In this document: positions 39,201 to 46,102 of the stretch, in pieces | Position numbering within the stretch: position 1 is the first letter of the stretch | Layout: the number at the start of each line of letters is the position of its first letter | DNA from: JBBIND01 sp037444075 | GTDB lineage: Bacteria > Acidobacteriota > Terriglobia > Bryobacterales > Bryobacteraceae | Direction: 5' to 3' | Length of the DNA: 46,102 bases | Assembly: GCA_037444075.1 (NCBI GenBank) | Contig: JBBIND010000027.1 | Coordinates: 1 to 46,102, forward strand | Made by a program: the position numbers and the translations under genes | The notes under the pieces: generated by a model | Databases searched by the model: none | Seen by the model: the letters and a program-made list of their open reading frames with translations, nothing else | Told to the model about the DNA's origin: nothing

Positions 39201-39579
39201 CGCGGTTGTTTCGTCTGCCTATCGCCTGCTCGACCGCCGTTTGAGCCTGGCCTTGTGTGGCCTTCTGCTGGCGACTGCTGCTCTGGGGCGAGCCTCAGGC
39301 TGGCAGCAGTGGTGCTTCAACGTCTTTGAGGGCGCGGTGCTGGTGGGGGTCGCTTTTCTGGTGGCGCGAACTTGTGCGGCGGATTGGGTTTCCATCGGTG
39401 TGGCCGTGTTCTGGGTGGTGACTTTCACGAATGCCAGCGAGTTGTTCTTGTATTGTGAGGGCGTTCTGCGATGGCACGGCGTAGCGGCCTTCGGATGCGC
39501 CTTGATGCTCGGATGGATGGCAATTCTGAGGGCGGCGGCGCAGGAAAACGCCGCGGCAGAAAACGCCGCGGCGGTTTGA
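36250..39579 (+). CDS. Large membrane protein with a CPBP (Abi/Rce1-type) protease domain and duplicated ectodomain
   Basis: 1109 residues. After a first membrane helix comes an extracytoplasmic domain (about 45-235; VWKWRARWFRPPQEEELVVQL). A polytopic block follows with the CPBP motifs: Glu425-Glu426 and Arg430 (SEEFWFR), His459 (WGFLHANY) and His497 (WHYTID). A second ectodomain (about 610-800; LWRVRYFRPQQKEEWRVFV) repeats the first. Then comes another block of about 10 helices without protease motifs. So one gene carries two copies of an ectodomain-membrane unit, only the first catalytic. It would cut membrane proteins or peptides inside the bilayer. Start ATG 36250, or 36265 with GGTGGG upstream. 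A 15-bp direct repeat ends the gene (AENAAAENAAA). Confidence 0.85.
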   Translation: MVGLRMPRESFSTSDKRFLIAAAVACLLAGLYVAYFYQDAFPQASLELKLTRQQITEAARVFLEKQKHSTADYRQITLFEPDEQARLFLEREAGLDEANRLMRGEIAVWKWRARWFRPPQEEELVVQLAPDGRLTGFRHVVPEAMPGARLSKAEALALAQAFLGEQTSLPHRPLEEEERERPARLDFHFTWEQEGFRVGEATYRRSVTVQGDRLGGYAEYLHVPEQWRRDFARLRSSNQLYSRVAQALFVVLILAAIGAVVLALRKRQISWRPLLVISAVVGALTVVSEVNALSFFIDDMATSTPYPQMVAFGLLQALGAGVGVFVYVLLAAAAGEPLYRRFFPEKIRLAALFTRAGLRSKEFFLACISGQAFAALHMAFIVAFYLIATRLGAWTPQDVSYSNLLSTALPWLYPLSISTLASVSEEFWFRLLAIPLLLRLTRSRWFAIVAPALLWGFLHANYPQQPGYIRGVEVGLIGVAAGYLMLRFGILATLVWHYTIDAVLIGTFLFQADAWHYRLSGVVVAGLAFVPAGWSLWVYWRKKGFAVAAEITNAGREETAPVVTEPGVETPPGPPLRPRWSRRWLYAAAALALAAGSIWSPVRLGDFLRIGIDRTEAAAVADAWMLDRGLKPGEMQKVVQFQAGLDQAAFEYLRRLEGPRKANEEIRAHTDTGLWRVRYFRPQQKEEWRVFVGQQGRVSRYEHLLEETAVGSRLDAAAAMEVAQSGLQPFAEIDWAGYRLADSSAEERPNRTDHHFVWELQGHSRGEAKVRLSATVTGEELGSWRRYWKLPDEWLREFERPRLQAFILPALLGAVATLMVVFLVRRLSGRGMPGHHFHWRIYAAGALALGIVYGAQGLNQFTVRMGSYNTATPLENHLAQWVVQWGLMSLLTGVLGGLLLLAADVFLQAVDGRRRMAVPSLATAAALSALLWGILRALSALAGLVPGERYAASTPDISAAEGWVPALQPLAEGVTAAVLLAALAAVVSSAYRLLDRRLSLALCGLLLATAALGRASGWQQWCFNVFEGAVLVGVAFLVARTCAADWVSIGVAVFWVVTFTNASELFLYCEGVLRWHGVAAFGCALMLGWMAILRAAAQENAAAENAAAV

Positions 39580-39605
39580 CACAGTTCACCTCGGGTCCTT
39601 ACACT
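39576..39605 (+). promoter_or_regulatory. Sigma-70 promoter of the DUF507-ribokinase operon
   Basis: TTGACA (39576-39581) overlapping the stop of the CPBP gene, an 18-bp spacer, TACACT (39600-39605). A start near 39612 leaves a leader of about 30 nt. Confidence 0.65.
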
Positions 39606-39640
39606 GTCTTGTTGATATCAGGAAAAGATAACAACGCCGA

Positions 39641-40228
39641 ATGCTGCTTGCCAGGGAACTGATCCAATATCTAGCGAAAGAACTCGTCAGAAGGCTCAGC
39701 CCTCAGATCGTCGAGGTGACGGACGCGCCGGCGGCGATTGAGCAAGTCGCCGCCCTGATCGAAGAAGAGCTCTCCGTAGAAGATCGCCTGAACGAGGAAG
39801 TGCGCGAGATTCTGAGCCAATACAGCGACTACATGCGTCGCGAGGGCGTCAGTTACCAGGAGATGTTCCGCCGCATCAAGAACACGCTGATCACGCAGCG
39901 GAAAGTGATCCGCGCTTCAGGCCGGGATACCGGCGACGCCATGAAGCTCTCGCGCGACAAGGTGAATGACCTTTCGCACAAGCTGATCACGCTGTTCCGG
40001 AAGTCGCGCACGTACCGCCTCAAGCGCGACGCCAACGACATCCGCCTGGAAATAGTCCGCGAAATCACGGACCTGTTGATGACCGAAGAGAAGGTCGACC
40101 GGGCGGCGCGGAACAAAATCCGCTCCCAGAAGCGGGAAATCCCCGAAGGCAGTGAGGAGTGGGACCTCCTGCACCGCCGCTACTACGCGGAAGAGCTGAA
40201 GAAGCTGGGCATCGACCTTTCCCGATGA
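39641..40228 (+). CDS. DUF507-family protein
   Basis: A 195-residue cytoplasmic helical protein made of two related halves of about 90 residues. The first contains LIQYLAKELVRRL and VEDRLNEEVREILSQYSDYMRREGVSYQEMFRRIKNTL. The second contains VNDLSHKLITLFRKSR and LRLEIVREITDLL-like DIRLEIVREITDLLMTEEKVD, then RRYYAEELKKLGI. This is the DUF507 pattern found in Acidobacteria, Aquificae and deltaproteobacterial groups. No activity is known. A good promoter precedes it and its stop overlaps the ribokinase start (ATGA), so the two are co-expressed. Confidence 0.85.
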   Translation: MLLARELIQYLAKELVRRLSPQIVEVTDAPAAIEQVAALIEEELSVEDRLNEEVREILSQYSDYMRREGVSYQEMFRRIKNTLITQRKVIRASGRDTGDAMKLSRDKVNDLSHKLITLFRKSRTYRLKRDANDIRLEIVREITDLLMTEEKVDRAARNKIRSQKREIPEGSEEWDLLHRRYYAEELKKLGIDLSR

Positions 40229-41172
40229 AGCCGACCATCCTGGTTGTTGGCAGCCTCAACATGGACTTCGTAGTCCGCGTGGACAGGTTGCCGGCCCCCG
40301 GGGAGACCGTCCTGGGAGGCGAATTCCGGATGATCCCGGGCGGCAAAGGCGCCAACCAGGCTTACGCAGCCGGGCTGTTGGGCGCGGATTCCGTGAACGT
40401 GCGTATGGCCGGCAGGGTGGGCTACGACCTGTTTGCGGATCACCTGAAAGCGAGCCTCGCCGCCGCCGGCGTCGACGTGAGCACAGTGCACGGCACGCAG
40501 GCGCAACCCACCGGCGTGGCGCTCATCTGGGTGGACCAGGGGGGCCAGAACTCCATCGTGGTGGCTTCGGGAGCCAACCACAGTCTGCTGAGACAGGATG
40601 CCGAAAACATGCGGGGTCTCCTGCGCAGCGCCTCCTGTGCGCTGTTCCAGCTGGAAACTCCGCTGGAGACAGTGGAAACGGCACTCAGCATCGCGCGGCA
40701 GGAAGGCGTGCGGACCATTCTCGATCCCGCTCCCGCGCGAACTCTTCCAACGGCGTTGCTACGCTCGGTGGACATCCTCACGCCGAATGAGAGCGAAGCC
40801 TGCCTACTGCTCGGCATCCCGGTGAGACGCGTGACGGTGGACGAGGCTGGCGGCATGAGCCGGCGCCTGCTCGAATTAGGCCCTAAAGGGGTGGTGCTCA
40901 AACTTGGCGAGCAAGGCTGCTACTACTGCGGCGAGGAGGGGGAGTTGCATGCTCCGGGCTTCGCCGTGAAAGTTGTCGACACGACTGCGGCAGGGGACAC
41001 GTTCAACGCCGCCTTGGCGGTGGCGCTCACCGCCGGCGACTCCATCGCCTGGGCTCTCCGCTTTGCCAATGCCGCGGCGGCTCTCTCAGTAACGAAAATG
41101 GGCGCGCAGGCTTCCATCCCGGCGCGCCCGGATGTCGATGCTTTCTTGACACGGCACGAAGCCGTGGCTTGA
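40225..41172 (+). CDS. rbsK: Ribokinase (PfkB family)
   Basis: A 315-residue sugar kinase phosphorylating ribose or a similar sugar with ATP. The first PfkB signature is GGEFRMIPGGKGANQAYAAGLLG and the second is VVDTTAAGDTFNAALAVAL, with the catalytic Asp in AAGD. VGSLNMDFVVRVDRLPAPGETV at the start and ILDPAPAR and LTPNESEA in the middle are typical for RbsK rather than fructokinase or adenosine kinase. The ATG at 40225 overlaps the DUF507 stop; the longer frame to 40159 lies inside that gene. No ribose transporter is adjacent, so the substrate may come from nucleoside salvage. Confidence 0.92.
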   Translation: MKPTILVVGSLNMDFVVRVDRLPAPGETVLGGEFRMIPGGKGANQAYAAGLLGADSVNVRMAGRVGYDLFADHLKASLAAAGVDVSTVHGTQAQPTGVALIWVDQGGQNSIVVASGANHSLLRQDAENMRGLLRSASCALFQLETPLETVETALSIARQEGVRTILDPAPARTLPTALLRSVDILTPNESEACLLLGIPVRRVTVDEAGGMSRRLLELGPKGVVLKLGEQGCYYCGEEGELHAPGFAVKVVDTTAAGDTFNAALAVALTAGDSIAWALRFANAAAALSVTKMGAQASIPARPDVDAFLTRHEAVA

Positions 41173-41178
41173 AGCAGA

Positions 41179-41736
41179 TTACTTCCTCAGCGGTATCGTG
41201 GTCAGCTTGTTCGCCTCGATGGTAACGCTCTGGTTGATTTCACCATAAACAGGCGAAGCGACACGCACCTGGTAGGTGCCAGGGGGCAGCAGCATCCCGC
41301 CTCCGGCGTTGTTGAACTCATCCACGTGGCCCCAGAAACGGCCATTCACGTAAACCGCGCTAGTGTCTCCGGAAGCAATGGACAGGAAGCTCTCGGAAAC
41401 GCCGCCTGTAAACCGCAGCCTGCCTAAGGGCGGCTTGGCCGGTTCCACCTTCTTCAGTTTGTAATCGATCTTGGTCGTCTTGCCGGGACGCACCTCCACG
41501 GTCGTCGTGAAATCCTCGTAGCGGGGATCCTTTAATGTGACTTCGTAACGGCCGGGTTCCACAGCGTACTTCTCAGCCACAGTGAAACGGCCTGCCGGGC
41601 CGATGTATTTGCCGTCCACAAACAAACCTGCCCCGGTGGGACTGCCCCCAGCTTTGATGTAGCCCATGGCGTCATTCCCCAGAACCACGAGCGGTAGAGC
41701 AAGCACGAGAGTAAGCAAGTTTCTTGTCAGTGTCAT
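41179..41736 (-). CDS. Exported PEGA-domain protein
   Basis: A 185-residue secreted protein. Signal peptide 1-20 (MTLTRNLLTLVLALPLVVLG), then two PEGA-like beta domains. The first is GLFVDGKYIGPAGRFTVAEKYAVEPGRYEVTLKDPRYEDFTTTVEVRPGKTTKIDYKL. The second is AVYVNGRFWGHVDEFNNAGGGMLLPPGTYQVRVASPVYGEINQSVTI. PEGA domains are surface or carbohydrate-associated modules without catalysis. A strong promoter ends six bases before the ATG at 41736 and there is no SD, so the message is probably leaderless. The end lies six bp from the convergent rbsK stop. Confidence 0.88.
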   Translation of the reverse strand: MTLTRNLLTLVLALPLVVLGNDAMGYIKAGGSPTGAGLFVDGKYIGPAGRFTVAEKYAVEPGRYEVTLKDPRYEDFTTTVEVRPGKTTKIDYKLKKVEPAKPPLGRLRFTGGVSESFLSIASGDTSAVYVNGRFWGHVDEFNNAGGGMLLPPGTYQVRVASPVYGEINQSVTIEANKLTTIPLRK

Positions 41737-41742
41737 GATAAT

Positions 41743-41772
41743 AGTCTAATCTAACTCCATTCCATTTGTCAA
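41743..41772 (-). promoter_or_regulatory. Strong promoter directly before the PEGA gene
   Basis: On the minus strand TTGACA (41767-41772), 18 bp, TAGACT (41743-41748), then six bases to the ATG. The distance puts the RNA start at the initiation codon. Confidence 0.7.
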
Positions 41773-41797
41773 GGAATATGCGTGTGTTACACTCATA

Positions 41798-43468
41798 TCA
41801 ATGCTCTCTGGATACGCTGTAAACAGCGTACATCTTGTTCTTGAACAAGGGTGTATGGCTCGGCAGTGGGCTTGCTGTCTTGAGCACTACATGTGTGATG
41901 CCCAAATCCGGGTAACGGTTCAGCAATTCCGGTTCGAACTTCTTGGCCATGGTCTCCTGCCACCGGGTCCACCATTCCTGACCGAACGCTTTGACGGTGT
42001 TCACCTGCCCGCCACCTTTCCAATCCACATAGATGGCCCTGAGCGCCTTCGTGCGGAACATTCCGGGGAAGAGTTCCTTGCCTGAGTCGGCGAACAAAAA
42101 GACCGCATCCTTCGGCGTGTTCGCTCGCGCCCAACGGGACAGTTCGTCGAGTTCGGTGAGGTCAAATTGGGGATAGTTTTTGACTTTGCCGTAGTACGGA
42201 ATCAGAAGGAACGGCAACAGGAGCGCGGCGCACCAGGCAGGCCATTTCCAGGGCGTGCGGCGGGAGGCGAGCCAGCCGGCGGCCGCGGCCAGGATGGCGA
42301 ACAGCAGCACCAGATACACTTTGCGGCGGATGACCTCGTTGCTCAAGTCAGGCCACAGGACGTCGAGGATCCGGGTGTGTGTTGGGACAACGTAGGCCAG
42401 AATCGCCCAGAAGATCGCTTCGGGGATCTTCCGCGCATGGGCCGCCCGCAGCGCGGCGCACGCCGCCAGGATCACGGCCAGAGCCACCAGAAACAGGAGC
42501 GCCCGCGCGGGCTGGAATTTGGGCATCAAGGACCACTTCCACTGCTCGAGGAGCAGATGCGAGGCCGGTACGCTGAGCATTCCAATCAGCGGCAGCCCGG
42601 CGAGGAAGAAACGCATGTCGCTGGTGGCACGGTCGCGCAAGCGCCAAAGCGCGGCCAGGCTGACGAGGAGCAGGAACAGGTAGTGCCAGATCCAGCGGTG
42701 AATCCAGATGGAAATCCAGTTGTAGGAGGCCCGCATCCGCTGAAGCTCCTCCAATTCCGGATCCACGCGGCCGAAGAACGACTGCGGTTCGGGTCCTCCG
42801 ATCTGAGTCCGCGAGAGGATGAACAGGCCAACCACGCCGACGGCGAGCGGAATCAAGCCCCGGATGTGACGTTTCATCGTCTCCGGGTCGGAAGGCCAGA
42901 GCGCCATCAGGAAATAGATGCCCCAGAAGGCATACGCGCTAGGGGGGTGGTACAGGAAGGCGATCGTCCCTGCGATTCCGGCCAACAGGTGCTTGCGATG
43001 GGCTACCAGGCCCACGGCCAAGAAAATGTAAGGAACTGCCGAAGTCCGCGGCTTCGGCTCGTACTCTACCGTCAGGACGGCGGGACCGGCAATCGTGGCG
43101 CCGAGCGTGAAGACGGCCGCAACGATCAGCGCCAGAGAAGGCGGCAATTGCAGGGAGGTGGCAATCAGATACACGCCCAGGATGCCGATGGCTCTGGAGA
43201 ATAGCTGGTCGGCTTTCAGGAGCGGCTCGAACTCGAGTCCGGTCAGTTTGCGGAGCAGCAGCGCCAATTCGTCATAAGCCGTGAAGGTGACGTGGTGCCG
43301 GACGGCGATCAAATCCTGGCCGAGCACGCTCTGGTCCCACAAACGCTCAAGGATGGGCAGGTAGATCTGGGAGTCCTGTTGCAGATACGTATGGCCGGGG
43401 AAGAAAAGGTAGCTGAACGCAGTGAGCAGGCCAACGCAGGCTGCGACGGCGGCGTGTCTGGGAGTCAT
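41798..43468 (-). CDS. Polytopic membrane protein, GT-C-like
   Basis: A 556-residue inner-membrane protein with about 11-13 helices and no clear enzymatic motif. An early loop (FPGHTYLQQDSQIYLPILERLWDQSVLGQDLIA) holds DSQIY, a position where GT-C glycosyltransferases carry catalytic acids. The C-terminal periplasmic part (LSRWARANTPKDAVFLFADSGKELFPGMFRTKALRAIYVDWKGG) resembles the ends of DUF6798-type or dolichyl-phosphate-sugar-dependent enzymes. The start is ATG 43468 (MTPRHAAVAAC), which overlaps the TPR gene stop (ATGA); the frame extends 12 codons further without support. A sugar transferase role is possible but not proven. Confidence 0.75.
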   Translation of the reverse strand: MTPRHAAVAACVGLLTAFSYLFFPGHTYLQQDSQIYLPILERLWDQSVLGQDLIAVRHHVTFTAYDELALLLRKLTGLEFEPLLKADQLFSRAIGILGVYLIATSLQLPPSLALIVAAVFTLGATIAGPAVLTVEYEPKPRTSAVPYIFLAVGLVAHRKHLLAGIAGTIAFLYHPPSAYAFWGIYFLMALWPSDPETMKRHIRGLIPLAVGVVGLFILSRTQIGGPEPQSFFGRVDPELEELQRMRASYNWISIWIHRWIWHYLFLLLVSLAALWRLRDRATSDMRFFLAGLPLIGMLSVPASHLLLEQWKWSLMPKFQPARALLFLVALAVILAACAALRAAHARKIPEAIFWAILAYVVPTHTRILDVLWPDLSNEVIRRKVYLVLLFAILAAAAGWLASRRTPWKWPAWCAALLLPFLLIPYYGKVKNYPQFDLTELDELSRWARANTPKDAVFLFADSGKELFPGMFRTKALRAIYVDWKGGGQVNTVKAFGQEWWTRWQETMAKKFEPELLNRYPDLGITHVVLKTASPLPSHTPLFKNKMYAVYSVSREH

Positions 43469-44163
43469 TCCTTCGGTGTCTTCTCCAGTTGTTGCCTTGC
43501 CCAAAGGCGGTGCGGGTTCATTTGGAGAGACCGTTGGAAGGCCTCACGGGCTTGGCCTGGCTGTCCCGCCTTGCGGTAAGCGATTCCCAACCATACATGG
43601 GCTTCGGCCAACTTGGGGTTCAGTTCGATGGCTTTGCGGAAGTCGGCAATGGCTTGCTCGGTGCCTCCTCCGAAAGCGGGCGGCAGGTAGTACTGGCCCA
43701 CGCCGCGCGTCAGATAGGCCAACGCGGAGCGTGGATCCAATTCGATGGCCCGCTGAATGGATTCCTGGGCGCAGCGGCCGTACTTCAAGCCCGCTAACAC
43801 GTTGGCGGGGATGATCAAGCCGCAAAGGGCCCCACGCAGGCGATGGTGTTCGGCCACAGCCGGCTCGAGCGCGATTGCCCGCTCGGCATGGGCGAGGCCG
43901 GCTTCGGCGGCGGACCTGGCTTTGGCGCGCTCAGTGAGTTCCAGCCAGACCTCAGCGAGATAGAAATGAGCGCCTGCCAGGCGGTAGTGGGACGCGGCGG
44001 ACGGCGCCTTCTCAGCCTGTTGCGCCAGGCGTGCGGCGGCCGCTTCGAGAGCTGCCGTATCCTGGCGGTCGCGGGCGCTCCGTATCGACGGGTCGGCGGC
44101 TGCATTGACGCCGCATGCCAGCAGCACCATCAGCACGGCGCGTGAAAAGAAAGGAGTAAACAT
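43465..44163 (-). CDS. Exported TPR-repeat protein
   Basis: A 232-residue secreted protein. Signal peptide (MFTPFFSRAVLMVLLACGVNAAA), then helical repeats with at least two clear tetratricopeptide units: SIQRAIELDPRSALAYLTRGVGQYYL, and AIADFRKAIELNPKLAEAHVWLGIAYRKAGQPGQAREAFQRSLQMNP. It would act as a protein-interaction scaffold in the periplasm. The start is ATG 44163, 14 bases after the MFS stop; an in-frame GTG at 44178 is possible but shortens the spacing to nothing. It overlaps the downstream polytopic membrane protein gene, suggesting a complex with it. Confidence 0.85.
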   Translation of the reverse strand: MFTPFFSRAVLMVLLACGVNAAADPSIRSARDRQDTAALEAAAARLAQQAEKAPSAASHYRLAGAHFYLAEVWLELTERAKARSAAEAGLAHAERAIALEPAVAEHHRLRGALCGLIIPANVLAGLKYGRCAQESIQRAIELDPRSALAYLTRGVGQYYLPPAFGGGTEQAIADFRKAIELNPKLAEAHVWLGIAYRKAGQPGQAREAFQRSLQMNPHRLWARQQLEKTPKE

Positions 44164-44177
44164 GCCCGTTTGGACCA

Positions 44178-45383
<1,206 letters not shown>

Positions 45384-45395
45384 ACAGGCAGCCGC

Positions 45396-45770
45396 TCATG
45401 GCAAGGGTTGTTCACGGTGAATGAGGTGCAGATAGTTCCCATCCAGGTCGCCGAAGAAGACCAGCCGATTACCCTGGACCTCAAACGGCTCCCCATAGAA
45501 CTTCACTCCGATCGACTGCAAATGCTGGTGAGCTTTGTCAAAGTCCTCGGCTTTGATGGCCAGATGGCAGAATCCGGGGGATTTCATGGCCTGCCCGCAA
45601 TGCTCGCCTTCCGAGGGGATGATCTCCAGCATGGCGCCATCCGGCGCCTTCACGAAGTAGTTGCCGGCGTAGGTGTAGTTAATCACAAAGCCCAGCGTGC
45701 CGACGTACCACTGGGCGAGTTTCTCCGGGTTGGGCGACGCGATGGCCGTATGTTCGAGTCCTGTGAACAC
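45396..45770 (-). CDS. VOC-superfamily (glyoxalase/dioxygenase-like) protein
   Basis: A 124-residue single VOC domain. GLEHTAIASPNPEKLAQWYVGTLGFVINY gives the first metal His (H7). APDGAMLEIIPSEG carries a Glu ligand, GFCHLAIKAEDFDKAHQHLQSIGVKF the second His, and FFGDLDGNYLHLIHRE the last Glu/His. The metal set appears complete, so it may be an isomerase, lyase or resistance protein. GGGAGG stands upstream of the GTG start at 45770. It is distinct from the truncated VOC gene at 5.7 kb. First gene of the probable operon with MFS and TPR. Confidence 0.85.
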   Translation of the reverse strand: MFTGLEHTAIASPNPEKLAQWYVGTLGFVINYTYAGNYFVKAPDGAMLEIIPSEGEHCGQAMKSPGFCHLAIKAEDFDKAHQHLQSIGVKFYGEPFEVQGNRLVFFGDLDGNYLHLIHREQPLP

Positions 45771-45805
45771 GATCTTCTACCTCCCTCAGGTGGTGAGTAC
45801 AGACC

Positions 45806-46102
45806 TCAGTAGACTTGGAAACAGAATACCGAGTTTGAACCGCGGGGTGTCAAGGAGTACTCCCCTAGCGCCAGCCCCTCGTTGGCTTCCACGCGGTAGA
45901 GATTTCCTTCCAGCTTCTTCACTGAAAGGTGCAAGGGGCGGGGCGAGTCCTTCCGCCTGCGCTCGGGAAAAACGACCTGGCGGCGGCCATCCTTGACTTC
46001 GAGTTTGTATAATTCCAGCTTCTGCGGATCGATCTTGTCGCTCTGAATGATAAAGATGGGTTCGGCGAGGGGAGTGCGGGCCGGCGAGGCTGGCCCCGGA
46101 AT
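45806..46102 (-). CDS. C-terminal end of an uncharacterised protein (partial)
   Basis: The minus strand is open from the right edge to a TGA at 45806-45808, giving 98 residues with no start codon in the window. It contains EPIFIIQSDKIDPQKLELYKLEVKDGRRQVVFPERRRKD and LSVKKLEGNLYRVEANEGLALGEYSLTPRGSN. It ends SVFCFQVY. The beta-rich pattern and this ending look like hypothetical exported proteins frequent in Acidobacteria. I cannot name the family. It would be the gene upstream of the VOC-MFS operon, 35 bp before it. Confidence 0.7.
   Translation of the reverse strand: MPGPASPARTPLAEPIFIIQSDKIDPQKLELYKLEVKDGRRQVVFPERRRKDSPRPLHLSVKKLEGNLYRVEANEGLALGEYSLTPRGSNSVFCFQVY

Overview
The window is a GC-rich (about 60% or more) stretch of bacterial chromosome. 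It looks like a metagenome-assembled scaffold, because a 100-N gap is flanked on both sides by the same 55 bp. Gene content fits an acidobacterium of the Solibacter/Bryobacter type, though no rRNA is present to prove it. The pointers are many short Tat and Sec leaders on enzymes, subtilases with tryptophan-glycine repeat tails, CPBP, PEGA and ceramidase-like proteins, DUF507, and dense ATGA-coupled gene pairs. No phage, integrase, transposase or CRISPR array is visible.

Layout. 1-2.4 kb: cell-wall peptide recycling (epimerase start plus NlpC/P60), an IPT/TIG protein, the gap, bacterioferritin. 2.5-7.8 kb: a radical SAM protein of the Tes/MSS lipid-coupling type, a GDPD-like enzyme, ArfB with a truncated VOC gene, and a sodium/solute symporter. 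7.8-11.8 kb: a 25-bp palindromic tandem repeat, two inverted-repeat operator candidates and two tandem secreted S8 proteases with 9-unit WG tails. 12-16.7 kb: tRNA-His, gltS, ubiD, divergent fabG, an HpaI-type aldolase and a deleted dehydrogenase. 16.7-21.1 kb: M14 peptidase, then Zn-alcohol dehydrogenase and SDR. 21.1-23.6 kb: a self-contained leader transcript with a 17-codon ORF, rpmE, an ECF sigma/anti-sigma/Spy-like operon and a small leaderless gene. 23.7-28.8 kb: pcrA with a coupled 52-aa basic protein, an APC permease with an exported methyltransferase, and a nitroreductase remnant. 28.8-35.5 kb: GNAT, siroheme sulfite/nitrite reductase with partner, Tat-exported DegT aminotransferase and ceramidase-like protein. 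35.6-41.7 kb: a probable selenocysteine peroxiredoxin, a duplicated CPBP membrane protease, DUF507-ribokinase, PEGA. 41.8-46.1 kb: MFS, TPR and polytopic membrane proteins, VOC, and a partial gene.

Most notable. (1) The peroxiredoxin has UGA exactly where the peroxidatic cysteine belongs, followed by a SECIS-like hairpin. (2) The leader before rpmE has its own promoter and terminator, an extremely long anti-SD match and mutually exclusive pairings. (3) The twin proteases have parallel WG repeat tails and paired upstream operators. (4) At least four genes have a -10 box 6-7 nt before the ATG and no Shine-Dalgarno (SD) sequence, suggesting leaderless mRNAs. (5) The radical SAM protein may make membrane-spanning lipids. 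Three gene remnants (VOC, 2-hydroxyacid dehydrogenase, nitroreductase) show ongoing deletion.
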